This document shows positions 9,896-21,309 of a stretch of 64,000 bases of DNA, piece after piece (within the stretch, counting starts at the first letter, position 1; every line of letters starts with the position of its first letter). The notes beneath the pieces were generated by a model. The model was not told the origin of the DNA. It saw only the letters and a program-made list of their open reading frames with translations, and searched no databases. The translations under genes were made by a program, and so were the position numbers. This DNA is from Nymphalis io (Eukaryota > Arthropoda > Insecta > Lepidoptera > Nymphalidae), in the NCBI RefSeq assembly GCF_905147045.1, contig NC_065904.1, positions 1,860,001 through 1,924,000 of the forward strand, given 5' to 3'.

Positions 9896-12800
9896 TTAGT
9901 ACTTGTAGGGTTTGCGGAAACCGGCTGTGGCCTGTGCACGTGCGTAGTTCTGCTGAGGAACGAAAGCGCCGGCGGATGGAGCACCACCATATTTGCCGGG
10001 GTTGTATTGACCTGAAATTGAAAATCATAATATTAAGTTTTATATCTATTGCCGAATTATATTTGAAATGTTTTTTTTATTTTTTATTAAAGCAATTTCT
10101 TTTTTCTTTCACAGGTTCACTACGTCATCATTTTTTTAATTAAATGAAGTAATATATACAAGTATTATTATTTGTACCTCTGTTAAGCTATGAACATTGA
10201 CATTTTATTGCCTTATTGATTAAAAGAGCAATTTCTTTTAAATATTTTTGTGTAAAAAATTGAAACAATAGCTATAAAAAAAATCCAAGGAGTCACAAAT
10301 CTCTAATCAAAAGATCAAATCACGTTAGAGAAATACATCGTTAGAATCTACTATATTCTCACGATAGACAATTATTAAATTACAGCTTTCAAATAAATTG
10401 TTAATATTTGTAAATGAACAATACAGACTGATGAACAAATATGAACCTTATTTATATATACTTAAGGATATTTCAATAGAAAAATAATTTTAGCAAATAT
10501 TCTTCCCAAGAGTTAGCATAAGTAAATATCATTACTGTTTTGAAAATAGATGTATTTAAAGTGCATACGATTCGGTTAAACTGTTCCCAGACTTATATAA
10601 TCCACGAAAGGTCATATTGCGCTGAGTCAGCGTAGGTTTTGATTGCGTCGTCAACTTAAATGTATTTCCCTAGTTTGATGCAACTCTTTCGTATTTATTA
10701 TTTAAGAAACAACTTTAAGTAACTATTCGGACATTTATACATTTTACATTATGACAGCCTTAATCTTAATTCTGCAATTGGTTTAGCTGATGTCTATTTA
10801 TCTTGATTTGAATCCATTTTTAATAGAACAATTTTAAACCAAACATCTTCTACACTGTTCCAAGCAAGAGCTTGAAAGTCAGTAGTATGCTAAAAATATT
10901 ATCCGTTGCCTTATGTAAAATTTCTATTCGATGCATGCCTTCCTTTGCATTGTTAAGATAAAATTAACAAATTAAACATTACTCAATTCTATGCGTCTTG
11001 TGAATCCATTGTTATCAAGAAGTAATTGCTTTAAACGCTACATTACGACCTGCATTGGTGTATAAAAATTGCCTAATATGTAAAATTCTCGACGTTCTAA
11101 TTGTAGAAATAAAAAAAACATCTTTAGTATTGATGTTTCGAAATGTTGTACTTATTATACATAATTATGCTTGAATAATAAAAGTACATTTAAATTTATT
11201 AAACAGTTCAGAATGGCATTAGCGTTAACATTATATTATTATAATATCAAATCATTTTTATCGATGGCCTAAATGTCATTACCACTTATATTGAATAAGA
11301 TAAAGACATATTAAGTCTTATAAGTTGCTATTTTAACTCCACTATTAAATCATAACAATTTAAAGTACACTTACCGTCATCAATGATACCAGCGGCTTCA
11401 TCACGAGCGTTTTGTTCAAGAGCTTTCAAGATCTCTTCGGGTATAGGAGGAGGGGTGGGTAAGTGGTCACCCAGAGCTTTTACACCATCTTGTCCAGCTG
11501 TGTATCTCACGGAGTAGATTTGACCGTCATCACCGGTGTACTGGAAACCACCTTGAGCTTCAATTCCATCGACCTGAAATTAGAAAAAAAAATCATTAAG
11601 TAAAATCTTATATTAAAGGCAAAGTTAGATGAATAAATTTAAGATCTGTTTATTGAGGTTAAAGTTCGCTTTCGTACTGGTAATTCTGAATTAGTCACAG
11701 TGAATATTTAAGGCGATGATACTCAAAAGTATTTAAAGATCGGCATGGTAAGGAATGACTTAAGAATTTTTAATCAGTTTCTATATTCGGTTGAAATAGT
11801 GTAGAATAAATTAATATAAAACAGATTTTTTTTGGTAATTCGACGTTGAGGAATATTCTATTAGCATAAATTAACCTTGAACACATGTAACTCACACTTG
11901 ATGTAAAAATTGATTTCATCTTGTCATCCAGATGACATCGCTTTCATAATATCGATGTAACGTTTGTGTATTAAATTATGCCTATTTCTCCATTGCTATA
12001 TTATTTGTTAAGTGTTACAGAACTTTTGAAAACCATTTAAAAGGCATCTTGTATAATGTTTTATTGATAAGCAAATATATATATATATATATATATTTGC
12101 TTATCAATAAAATATATATATATAACTGTTTGTCTTCCTAAGATTAAATAAATATATTTATGTTAAGTTGCAAAACATTTCATCTCCCTTTAATGGAGAT
12201 TAAGATTTTTTTATGATTTTGAAACATTCGTTAGAAATAAACATAGTAGATGTTGGTGATGAATAAAAAAATTCTAAAAATGTTAAACTTTTGCGCAATG
12301 TCGACATTTTGGATGCAAGTCGAATGACCGATGCCCTTTCGACCGGTGATTGTATCAAACGAGTGTTTTACGAATGGGATCGGCTTAAAGTTCCAGATAA
12401 TGTATGGAGGTCAAAGGTAGTATCAGCACATAAATTAGCGTTGCATCACTTGTAATGTGATCAAATAATTTTGGTTTCAGAATTGCGTTCAGTAGACAAT
12501 TATGGTTTTGATTGAAGATTTATTCGTTTGATAGCATTTATAAGTAATTTATAACGTTCGAAGCTTATTAATTTCAAGCGGTCTTCGTTATTATAATTAT
12601 GGGTTATCAATTTAATTACTGTCACATGGTTGAATTAATAAATTGCTAATTTATAGCAGCGCTTAATAAGTTTGTGTATCGACATCGTATTTTTACTGGA
12701 ACGCAATGAAAACAATTTGTAAAATAGGAATTCGGGAATAAAATAGGAATTTGTAAAATAGAAAGTCGGAAACGGATAATGATTGTTTTCAAAACTATTA

Positions 12801-14571
12801 TATTAATACATAATATACTTTAATGTATTAATTTACTGATAGCTAATTCATTAGATTATAGGTCTTGATTTTGTTAATAAGAAGGTAGATATTAAAAAGA
12901 TCATACCTCACGTCCTTCTTCCTCAGCCTTGATACCGTTCTCGGTCTCATAGTTGTATCTGTAAGAGTCTTCCTTAACATCAGATTCGTAGGCTAAGATG
13001 CGGGCGTTCCTCTCGTACTGGGCCTGAGGGCGGTTGGACTGTTCTGGGTATGGGGAATAGGCGGCGCTGGCGATGCCGAAGAGGGCAATGGCGATGATGT
13101 ACTGTAGAATGAAGAATTGATAAAGGTAATTGGTTGTTATAAATATGATACAATTAAAGTAGTTGTGCTATTACAGAATAAGCTTATTGATGGTTATTAA
13201 TAGTCTTAAAAACAGTACTTTGTTGTGTTTTTAACAGAATGGTGATGGGTATATAATCAACACAGGGTTCAAAATATTAAAAAAAAACATTACAATTTAT
13301 GCTTCAGTTATTGCACAAACGCTTTTTTTCTTATTTGTTTCAAATAACATATAAAATATGTTATAAGCTAAAACGAATTAAGTCAACAGAATATCGTAAT
13401 GAAACAGTATTGTCATTTATTATTTTCGGTGTCGAAATATTCACATTATTGACTTGTATCTTGTAATTTAATGTTTTCGACCAAAACATAATGACATCGA
13501 AGATAAAAATTTGCTACCGTTCTCACAATTAATCATTCACACGTACATTTATCTCAAATGCAATACTCATTGTCTTGACATTACCATCGCTTACAACCCT
13601 GAACAAAGCGGTTCACATGAAAAGAAAATTGTTACAAAGTATTTTAAATCTTATCCCGCTAATCATAAAGTGTTTTTCGGTCGGCATTTTTTACCAAAAT
13701 AGACACGGTGGGTTCTCAAGTTTATCAAAGATTAGGAAATAAACAGACATTGAGTCTATAATATTCAAAATTAATTTCCCATTATACATTGTATAAAGTA
13801 AAATAATAAGTTTTATTTGATTTTATATAAATTAAAATATAATTGTGAAAAGAACGTTATTTTAGCAAATGTAAAAAAAATTGGTACGATTTTGCCACGA
13901 AATATTGCTAAATTAAATGGAATATTAAAAAATATATGTAATATTTAGGTTTTATTATTTTTGTATTGTTTTATTTAATAATAACTTTTCAATATTCCAC
14001 TTTATTAAAGTATCCAATGAGAATCCTTTTTTTTATAATAAAAATAGTTCTCAATTTTAAAGAGAAATACACATATAAAGTCATTACAGCAACAAAATAT
14101 AAACAACTAACACAAAACCAACCAATAAAAAAATTAATTGTTAAATAATAATTAAATTAGTGTTTGTTCGTTTAAAATTGATAAAAAATTGAAAACATCA
14201 AATTTGATGTAACTTTTAAGTAAATGCTACTTTGAGTTAAAGTTAGTCTATTTCAGTGGTCAAGTAAAATTTTATAACAATGTCAACCTGACAGTATGAC
14301 ATTACATTGACACTATATTAACATATTAATAGAAACGATTTCACGATTAATAGTTTTTTTTAATAGACAATAAATTATCAATAATTTTGAAACATCATTA
14401 ACCAATGTCAAAAATCGCATTTAAATTTAGAATATTAATATCGATGGAACAATAAAAAATGTTGACATGGAACACTTTATTCAAATGGCATATTAAAATA
14501 TGATGTTTGACATGAAATTTATTTAAAAAAGTTAAAATCGAGTTACTGTAATATGTACTCACCAGCTGCAT
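9896..14571 (-). CDS. RR-1 cuticular protein (CPR gene 2), 172 aa, 4 exons
   Basis: Coding exons on the reverse strand are 14571-14563, 13101-12907, 11573-11375 and 10011-9896. All borders are GT/AG and intron phases are 0, 0 and 1. The signal peptide is residues 1-17 (ending GIASAA). A linker follows, then the RR-1 domain at about 48-107 with YRYNYETENG, GGFQYTGDDGQIYSV and GDHLPTPPPIP. The tail has Gly, Ala and Gln and ends RKPYKY. The protein is expected to be secreted into cuticle and to bind chitin. The usual GFxPxG before HLP reads GVKALG here, so a conserved Phe and Pro are replaced. Intron 2 sits ten codons after the place used by genes 3 and 4. Introns are 1461, 1333 and 1363 bp and look free of the common SINEs; intron 2 holds a 54-bp perfect palindrome. 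Confidence 0.93.
12059..12112. repeat. 54-bp perfect palindrome in intron 2 of CPR gene 2
   Basis: The left arm opens TTTTATTGATAAGCAAAT and runs into an alternating AT core, and the right arm is its exact reverse complement. There is no spacer. The GATAAGC ends show this is more than simple AT repeat. A second short AT run follows. Confidence 0.85.
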
Positions 14572-14634
14572 GTTTATGATATGTTAGATCAGGTCGGAGG
14601 TGATCACACAAGTGACGATTCTATCGTCTATTCG

Positions 14635-14642
14635 TTTATATA
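14635..14642 (-). promoter_or_regulatory. TATA box of CPR gene 2
   Basis: The reverse strand reads TATATAAA, 64-71 bp before the ATG. A TCACTT initiator-like motif lies about 30 bp further on, near 14610-14615. Confidence 0.7.
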
Positions 14643-14946
14643 TACTCGATGCGGTGGTTACAAAATTCATTCAACATTATAATGTAACTTTTCTCTATAA
14701 ATAGTTGATCTTTAGATTTTTTTTTTGCGTAAGCTTTTTTTTTTGAATCATCTTTATGTTGGCCAACTCGTTCGAAGTTTTGATTTTTGTTAATTATTTT
14801 TTAAGGATAATATTTGTTAAAATATTTTGAACCATATCGTTGCGGACATGAGATTATTATCCTAGATGTCAAGGATCGTATTGCATTCTTCAGCGCTTTA
14901 AAAAAGGAGGTTCCATATCTGATCGTATCTACGTAGTACATGTCTT

Positions 14947-14985
14947 TATTATCTACATTATATATATTATATAATGTAGATAATA
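14947..14985. repeat. 39-bp inverted repeat upstream of CPR gene 2
   Basis: Two 18-bp perfect arms (TATTATCTACATTATATA type) are separated by 3 bases. The block lies about 300 bp upstream of the gene 2 TATA box. It could be a MITE footprint or chance in AT-rich DNA. Confidence 0.7.
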
Positions 14986-15300
14986 TATATATTATATGCA
15001 TTACTTTTAGAAGAAAATCCTTATTTTTTAAATTATTTATTTATTAACCTATTATTACTATATTATTCAAACTTATGCCATCAATGTAAAAAGAAAAAAA
15101 AACCAGTGTTATAAGCGATATGATTTATTATACTTTAATATAAAATTTAAATATAAGTATCTAGTTTCAAGGATATAATATTTAAATATTAATAAAAACT
15201 TTATCGTATTATGTTTTGTTATATTATTAAAAAATAAAAATATTATAACTTGTGATTGTAATCTTATATTAATAGTACATAAGTATGTTATATGTTTAGG

Positions 15301-15560
15301 AATTGAAATGGCTCAGTAGCTAGATTTCAGCCGAAACTCTTAAATTGAAAGCTTGCGAGCGCTAAGGTTTCATGTGCTTAATTTGGGTTTATAATTGGTC
15401 ACTTAAAAATATTGTAAGAAAGTCTGCCTGTATCGGAGGGAATTGCATCATTCACCAACCCACATTTGATCAGTGCGATGAAGCTTCAAACTTTATCTTG
15501 GAATGGATGCGTTTAGTCAACACTTATGGGATATTTACAGGCGTGTTCGTTCACTGAGCC
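15301..15560 (+). repeat. Old SINE related to family B
   Basis: It opens with an A-box-like TGGCTCAGTAGCTAGA. The shared core TCATGTGCTTAATTTGGGTT follows, then CACCAACCCACATTTGATCAG. The order matches family B but the divergence is strong. Confidence 0.5.
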
Positions 15561-16061
15561 ATCTCGGCTCACCAATTTGAGAGTAAGTTTAAATTTATAA
15601 AAATCATAAGTGCTAGTTAGAATAGCATTTTTGATTAAAAAAAATAATGAAAATACCGATGTAACCTTATTAACACACAGTCAAACTAAATTTGATGATC
15701 ACGGCGTAACTGAATTGTTCACTAGGTAAGTATTCAAGTACGAATATGTTCGACATTGACATTGTATAAAGCTCTCGTTGCAAACACGCTGTCATTCAAC
15801 ATAACTCGTTACGTTCCACGTGCCTGTAATTAAACTAGTTTAATTACAATTCAAATTTGGAACACAAGAAAGATTTTTTTCTAATTTCGTAACTTTTTGA
15901 CTATTTAATTATATTAGATAATGTAATAAATAATTGACTTGTGTAACTCTTATATTGACTTTGAGTTTTGATTAAACTTAACACACATTTAAATTTTATG
16001 TAAAAAAAAACATTTATAGATTAGAATTAGGCTTATTAAACAATATGCAAATTTAAAGTAT
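15561..16061. other. AT-rich intergenic DNA
   Basis: Nothing recognisable was seen. Confidence 0.4.
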
Positions 16062-16280
16062 CAGCCTGTTAATGTTTCACTACTGGGCTAAGACCTTATA
16101 TCCTTTTTAAGAGAAAGCTTACAGCACATTTCAGCACGCTGCTCCAATGCAGGTTGGTGGATAAACATATGTCAGTATTATTTTTTTCGATGCATGTTTC
16201 CTGACGATCTTCTTCGGCACCGCCCGAGATGAAATATATACACAAATTAAGCACGTGAAAATTGAACTTGAACCCGAACT

Positions 16281-16292
16281 TCGGTTTACTCA
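16281..16292. repeat. Target-site duplication of the LINE, left copy
   Basis: TCGGTTTACTCA, 12 bp, is identical to 19463-19474. Confidence 0.85.
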
Positions 16293-19200
16293 ATCAAATC
16301 AATCAATCAACAGCCAATCGTTGTCCACTGCTGAACATAGGCCTCTCCCAAGGTGCGCCAAAGCTCCCTGTCCTCCGCCTTCCGCATCCAGTTGGTGCCC
16401 GCCACCTTCTTGAGGTCGTCGGTCCACCTGGCTGGAGGGCGCCCTACGCTGCGCTTGCCGATTCGCGGTCTCCACTCTAGGACTCGTCTGCTCCAACGGC
16501 CATCGGTCCTACGACATACGTGACCAGCCCACTGCCACTTCAGCCTGCTAATTTTGCAAGCTATGTCGGTGACTCCGGTTCTTTTCCGGATAATCTCATT
16601 TCTGATCTTATCCTTCAAAGATACTCCGAGCATAGCTCGCTCCATAGCACGCTGAGCGACTTTGAATTTGTGGACTAGTCCCGCAGTTAGTGTCCACGTT
16701 TCGGCACCGTATGTCATGGCAGGTAAGACGCATTGGTTGAAGACTTTCGTCTTCAAACATTGCGGTATAGACGACTTGAGGACTTGACGAAGGTTGCCAA
16801 ATGCTGCCCATCCCAAGCGAATTCTTCGATCGGCTTCCTTCTCGAAGTTGTTCCTACCGACTTGTATTATCTGTCCTAGGTAGGTATATTCACTAACAAC
16901 TTCGAGAGGTTTCCCCTCGACGTATATCGGTCCCGGCACGACATGCCTATTGAACATGACCTTGGTCTTTTCCAAGTTCATACCGAGACTGACACACCGG
17001 GAAGACTCGCCTAGGCTACGCAGCATTTCGGTGAGTTGTTCCAGCGACTCTGCTATGATGACGATATCGTCGGCAAATCGAAGGTGTGAGATGTACTCGC
17101 CGTTTACATTGACTCCATACCTAGTCCAATCCAGCGTTTTGAAAACGTCTTCCAACGCGTTGGTGAACAGTTTCGGGGATATTACATCCCCCTGTCTCAC
17201 CCCTCTGCGCAGTTGGATCGCCTTCGTCTTACAGTCCTGGATGTGGACAGTCATTGTAGCGGCGTTGTACAGACATCTCAGTACCTCGATATATCTCCAA
17301 TCGATATGACATCTCTGCAATGAGTCGAGCACTGCCCAGGTTTCGATGGAGTCGAAGGCTTTCTCGTAGTCCACAAATGCCATACACAGCGGCTGATTGT
17401 ACTCTTCGGTCTTCTGCACAATCTGCCGAACAGTATGGATGTGGTCCACGGTGCTGTAGCCTGATCGAAAGCCGGCTTGCTCTGGGGGCTGGAACTCGTC
17501 AAGTCGTCTGGCGAGACGGTTCGTGACGACTCTTGAGAACAGCTTATACACGTGACTCAGGAGGGAGATTGGTCTGTAGTTTTTCAAGAGGGTTTTATCA
17601 CCTTTCTTGAAAAACAGTACCACCTCACTCCCGCTCCACGTTTCCGGGGTCTTGCCATGTTGGATGACGGAATTAAAGAGGCTTGCTAGCTCTTTCAGGA
17701 CCGGAGTCCCGCCTGCCTTAAGCAACTCTGTTGTGATTCCGTCATCTCCCGGAGCTTTGTTGTTTTTAAGCTGTTCTAGAGCCGCCCTAATCTCTCCTTG
17801 GTCAACGACCGGGAGCTCCTCGGAGTAATGGCGCATAAGAGGGGCGCGCTGGTCATCAATACTGATTCCCACGGGTTTATCCGATCTTGAAGAGAACAAC
17901 TGCCCATAAAACCTCTCTACTTCTCCGATAATCTCAGGCCTAGAGGTAACGACCCCACCATTTTCAGTTTTAAGTTTTGTCAGACGCGGCCTCCCAAACT
18001 TGCGAGCGAACACTTTCGATCCCCGATTTTGCTCAATCGCAGCCTTGATGGCACGGGTATTGGAGCGTCGGAGATCGCGTCGCGTCAGCGTTTTTATTGT
18101 TCGGTTTAAGGCCTTATCTGACAAAAACGATGGTAGTTCTCGTCGTTTTCTCATGAGCTCGAGTGTCTCAGCAGAGAGTTTTGGTGCGTTGTCTCTTCTC
18201 TGTGGCGGAAAACACTTGCGGGATGTGTTTTGCAGTATTTTGACCAGCGTGTCGGTTCTCTCATCAATGCTGCTTATGGTTTCCAACGCGGTGAATTGAT
18301 TTTGAAGTTCCATTTGGAACTTTTCGGAGCCTTGAGCAGCTTGGAGCATGGTAGGTCGGAGAGTAGACCTCATCATTCTCGATCTTTCGGCTTTTAAGTT
18401 GATATTTAGAGTGCCTCGAACCAAGCGGTGATCACTTCCGGTATTAAACCTGTTGATCACTGAAACATCTCTAAATATGTGCCTTTTATTCGAAATGATA
18501 AAGTCTATCTCGTTCCTTGTCACGTTATCGGGGCTTCGCCAGGTCCACCTCCTCTGAGGCTTCTTTTGAAAGAAAGAATTCATCAAAAAAAGCCCCTGCG
18601 CTTCGAGAAAGTTTACCAGCATTTGCCCCCTGTGATTTCTGCAGCCCAAGCCGTAAGGTCCGACTTTCGATTCACCGCTATCTTGTACTCCCACTTTAGC
18701 ATTAAAGTCTCCCATAACAACATTGTAGTGGGCCCTCGAGGTGTCGTTGAGGGCCTTTGCGATGTCCTCGTACATCGCTTCGACCACATCATCAGAGTAT
18801 GTCGAAGTTGGCGCATATACCTGTACAACCTTCAGGGAGTACCTGTCGGAAAGTTTTAGGACAAGGTACGCTACCCGATTCGACACACTACTGATTTCCA
18901 CAATGCTGCTAATGAGATCCTTTTTGACAAGAAAACCGACACCACCCTGGGAGAGGTTATCACCTTCGCGGAAGTAGAGTAAGTTACCGGACTCTAGAGT
19001 TATCGTGTCCTCCCCCTGTCTTCGGACTTCAGATAACCCCAGTATATGCCAGTTTATATGACTTAACTCTACTTCTAATTCGGCGAGGTGATGGTCCAGC
19101 CTCATCGAGCGTCCATTATACGTTGCCATTTTCAGTCGTTTTATACGGTAGCCTGCCGTGAACCGGTGATTCTTAGCACCCCCTGCCCTGCCGATACCGC

Positions 19201-19462
19201 GACCGCTACCTTGGTCGGGCCTAGCGGGCTTGCCGGTAACTGGGGGCCTTTTTTTGGGCTCATCTGCCATTAAGGGAGGGGTTTGCCCATACTCGCCGCG
19301 CTGGGCAGGCGTGTTGGCGAGCGCAGTAGGGGGTAAGATGTTTATGGGAGGGGGGACGCTGCTGCCCATCCCCCCTTTTCCCCGTCCCTCAGTCGCCTCT
19401 TACGACACCCACGGGATGAGATTGGGGGAGTACTATTCTAAGCCGGTACTCCACGGCACATG
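16293..19462 (-). mobile_element. Full-length RTE-like non-LTR retrotransposon
   Basis: The element is about 3.17 kb on the reverse strand, with a 93-bp 5' UTR (19462-19370), one ORF, and a tail of TGAT-type repeats (16293-16306) directly after the stop codon. A perfect 12-bp duplication flanks it. One ORF with an AP endonuclease and a reverse transcriptase, plus a short simple-repeat tail, fits the RTE clade. An uninterrupted ORF and perfect TSD indicate recent insertion. Confidence 0.9.
16307..19369 (-). CDS. RTE-like LINE ORF: endonuclease-reverse transcriptase, 1020 aa
   Basis: This single ORF encodes the enzyme that nicks target DNA and reverse-transcribes the element RNA (target-primed reverse transcription). 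After a Pro/Gly-rich N-terminus comes an AP-endonuclease domain (about 80-320) with ATYNGRSM, LSEVRR, GDFNAKVG (220-227) and SDHRL (312-316). The reverse transcriptase domain (about 540-830) has NNKAPGDDG, NYRPISLL, AFVDYEKAFD (664-673) and the catalytic RFADDIV (764-770). A C-terminal region with GRPPARWTDDL follows and the protein ends in VQQWTTIGC. All key residues are present and no stop or frameshift interrupts it, so it may encode active enzyme. The start could also be one of several later Met codons. A 5'-truncated, mutated relative lies at 50019-50905. Confidence 0.93.
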   Translation of the reverse strand: MGSSVPPPINILPPTALANTPAQRGEYGQTPPLMADEPKKRPPVTGKPARPDQGSGRGIGRAGGAKNHRFTAGYRIKRLKMATYNGRSMRLDHHLAELEVELSHINWHILGLSEVRRQGEDTITLESGNLLYFREGDNLSQGGVGFLVKKDLISSIVEISSVSNRVAYLVLKLSDRYSLKVVQVYAPTSTYSDDVVEAMYEDIAKALNDTSRAHYNVVMGDFNAKVGVQDSGESKVGPYGLGCRNHRGQMLVNFLEAQGLFLMNSFFQKKPQRRWTWRSPDNVTRNEIDFIISNKRHIFRDVSVINRFNTGSDHRLVRGTLNINLKAERSRMMRSTLRPTMLQAAQGSEKFQMELQNQFTALETISSIDERTDTLVKILQNTSRKCFPPQRRDNAPKLSAETLELMRKRRELPSFLSDKALNRTIKTLTRRDLRRSNTRAIKAAIEQNRGSKVFARKFGRPRLTKLKTENGGVVTSRPEIIGEVERFYGQLFSSRSDKPVGISIDDQRAPLMRHYSEELPVVDQGEIRAALEQLKNNKAPGDDGITTELLKAGGTPVLKELASLFNSVIQHGKTPETWSGSEVVLFFKKGDKTLLKNYRPISLLSHVYKLFSRVVTNRLARRLDEFQPPEQAGFRSGYSTVDHIHTVRQIVQKTEEYNQPLCMAFVDYEKAFDSIETWAVLDSLQRCHIDWRYIEVLRCLYNAATMTVHIQDCKTKAIQLRRGVRQGDVISPKLFTNALEDVFKTLDWTRYGVNVNGEYISHLRFADDIVIIAESLEQLTEMLRSLGESSRCVSLGMNLEKTKVMFNRHVVPGPIYVEGKPLEVVSEYTYLGQIIQVGRNNFEKEADRRIRLGWAAFGNLRQVLKSSIPQCLKTKVFNQCVLPAMTYGAETWTLTAGLVHKFKVAQRAMERAMLGVSLKDKIRNEIIRKRTGVTDIACKISRLKWQWAGHVCRRTDGRWSRRVLEWRPRIGKRSVGRPPARWTDDLKKVAGTNWMRKAEDRELWRTLGEAYVQQWTTIGC

Positions 19463-19474
19463 TCGGTTTACTCA
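19463..19474. repeat. Target-site duplication of the LINE, right copy
   Basis: TCGGTTTACTCA is identical to 16281-16292. Confidence 0.85.
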
Positions 19475-19585
19475 TGTGTTCTAATCACTAGATCATCTCG
19501 GCTTTATATAAGTATATAGGAGATATAGCTTATATGAAATTAATGCTATATAGTGAAATAATCATTCATGAGTATAAAACTTTTA

Positions 19586-19878
19586 ACTGGTGGTAGGGCT
19601 TTGTGCAAGCTCGTCTGGGTAGGTACCACCCACTCATCAGATATTCTGACTCAAAACAGCAGTACTTGGTATAGTTGTATTCCGGTTTGAAGGGTTTACT
19701 TACACTGCCAGTGTAATTACAGGCGCGAGGGACATAACATCTTAGTTCCTAAGGTTTGTGGCGTATTGGCGATGTAAGCGATGGTTGACATTTCTTACAA
19801 TACCAATGTCTTTGGGCGTTGGTAACGACTTACCATCAGGTGGTCCATATGCTCGTCCGCCTACATATACTTTAAAAA
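19586..19878 (+). mobile_element. Family A SINE, near full length
   Basis: It runs from ACTGGTGGTAGGGCTTTGTG to CGCCTACATATACTTTAAAAA. The B-box-like GGTTTGAAGGG is present. It has moderate divergence. Confidence 0.85.
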
Positions 19879-19884
19879 TATATA

Positions 19885-20010
19885 TATTGAAGCGTCAATA
19901 GCTCAATAGTTTACAAGTCGCCAAGATGTGTTAAGTCACTGGTTCAATCCTGACCCTTGAGTCAGTGTCGTCCTCCGCACATAAACTACACATAATTAGA
20001 GGGATAAATA
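19885..20010 (+). repeat. tRNA-like SINE fragment, family not assigned
   Basis: An A-box-like TAGCTCAATAGTT and a B-box GGTTCAATCC lie about 40 bp apart, followed by GTCGTCCTCCGCACAT. It is not a tRNA gene, since it has no acceptor stem. Confidence 0.45.
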
Positions 20011-20299
20011 GGAATATTATTAATTACTTTAAAAAACGCATTGCTTGAATCATTATAAGAAGTGCTTTTAGACCAATTGAAATAATATTTTTATTTTATT
20101 ATTTTGTAGTAGATGCTGTTGTAGTATTAACAGTATTTTGTTATTTGGCGTATATTTTACTGATCAATATTTATTGCCTGTTACAAATACGACTGACCGT
20201 CCTAGAAATGTCTTACCGCCCCATTTCAACGGTGACCATTTAAGATAGAATTACCAACTACACGGTACATATTATATCCTCACATACAAAATTCGATGG

Positions 20300-20475
20300 G
20301 ACGCGATGTCCTTCACGGCTAGAAATAGTTCAGCCACAGAAGACATGCTTTCTGAGGTACGCGAGTGTAAGCGCTGACGATTTCTAAACTCCAAATTGTT
20401 ATTGGCTCAACCCAGGCTTTGAACCTAGGATCTCGGGATCTGTGGCCTTATAAGCTAACCACTAGACCTCATTAT
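20300..20475 (-). repeat. Family D SINE
   Basis: The reverse strand reads GGTCTAGTGGTTAGC, then ATAAGGCCACAGATCCC, then a B box (GGTTCAAAGCC), ending near AGCCAATAACAATTTGG. This is the family D order seen at 59265-59945. Confidence 0.6.
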
Positions 20476-21309
20476 ATTTTGTAGTTAGATATAATGACAA
20501 ATTCTTTGTTTAATATAAAAGCTTTACACTTTTATTAATTGTTAAAAATCTGCTTCCAATTAAGAAATACCTAAGACCAGAGAAAAACCGGCGAAAAAAT
20601 CCCAGTGCTGTTATATATTTCTCCTCATCAAGAATTTGGTTTGGAACAAAGATTTGCTTATTTTGTAATATCCTTAAGCAAACAATTATAACTTGAGATA
20701 AATGTAAAATTATTAAAAATATATATCGTTTGATAATTTTATTTTCATTCTACTTTATGTTTGCCAAAACTGCCAAAACCCTATATATTTTATTCTCAAT
20801 ATATACGAAGGTTACCTGGAAGGGTGATAAAACTGCCCCGGACACAATAAAGTATAAACCAAATATAATAAAGAAATCTAATATTGACGTCCAACAACTT
20901 AAAAAAGTGTAGACACATCTCTTATAACAATAAAAGTCAAATCAATAAAATTTTATTAAATTTTCCACTCAAATTATAATAATTAATCCATCACTCAATT
21001 CTCCATATCTGGTTTCAGTCATTCGATAATCTGAGTGTTTGACCGCAAGAGGTCAAATTGTATTGAGAAATTACACGCCTTGGGACACTAATTTATATTT
21101 AAAGTATCACATTATGTTATGTATAAACAGGTTGAATGTGGCCTTGACTTGGATAATAATAAAAATTTCTTGTGATTCGAAAAGCATGAAAACAAATGGT
21201 CCTACTCCTGATTTCCCATTGACACTCCATCAGATTATGAGAGTGAAAGAATGGGCTCCTGTATATAGTGGCTCACACATTTGGTTGCTTTGATTTCCCT
21301 CATTTGAGC
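20476..21309. other. AT-rich intergenic DNA
   Basis: No gene or clear repeat was seen. A short open frame at 21039-21293 has no recognisable motif. Confidence 0.4.

Larger units (their letters stand above)
16062..19502 (-). mobile_element. Family B SINE (-), split by the RTE-like LINE
   Basis: The 3' body is at 16062-16280, running from CAGCCTGTTAATGTTTCAC to the B-box region (GGGTTCAAG on the reverse strand). The 5' end with the A-box region (GCCGAGATGATCTAGTG on the reverse strand) is at 19475-19502. Joining them restores a diverged family B copy. The LINE therefore landed between the two internal Pol III promoter boxes. Confidence 0.8.

Noticed and set aside
16950..19484. Several forward-strand frames over the LINE
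   Set aside because: They are antisense shadows of the 1020-codon reverse ORF.
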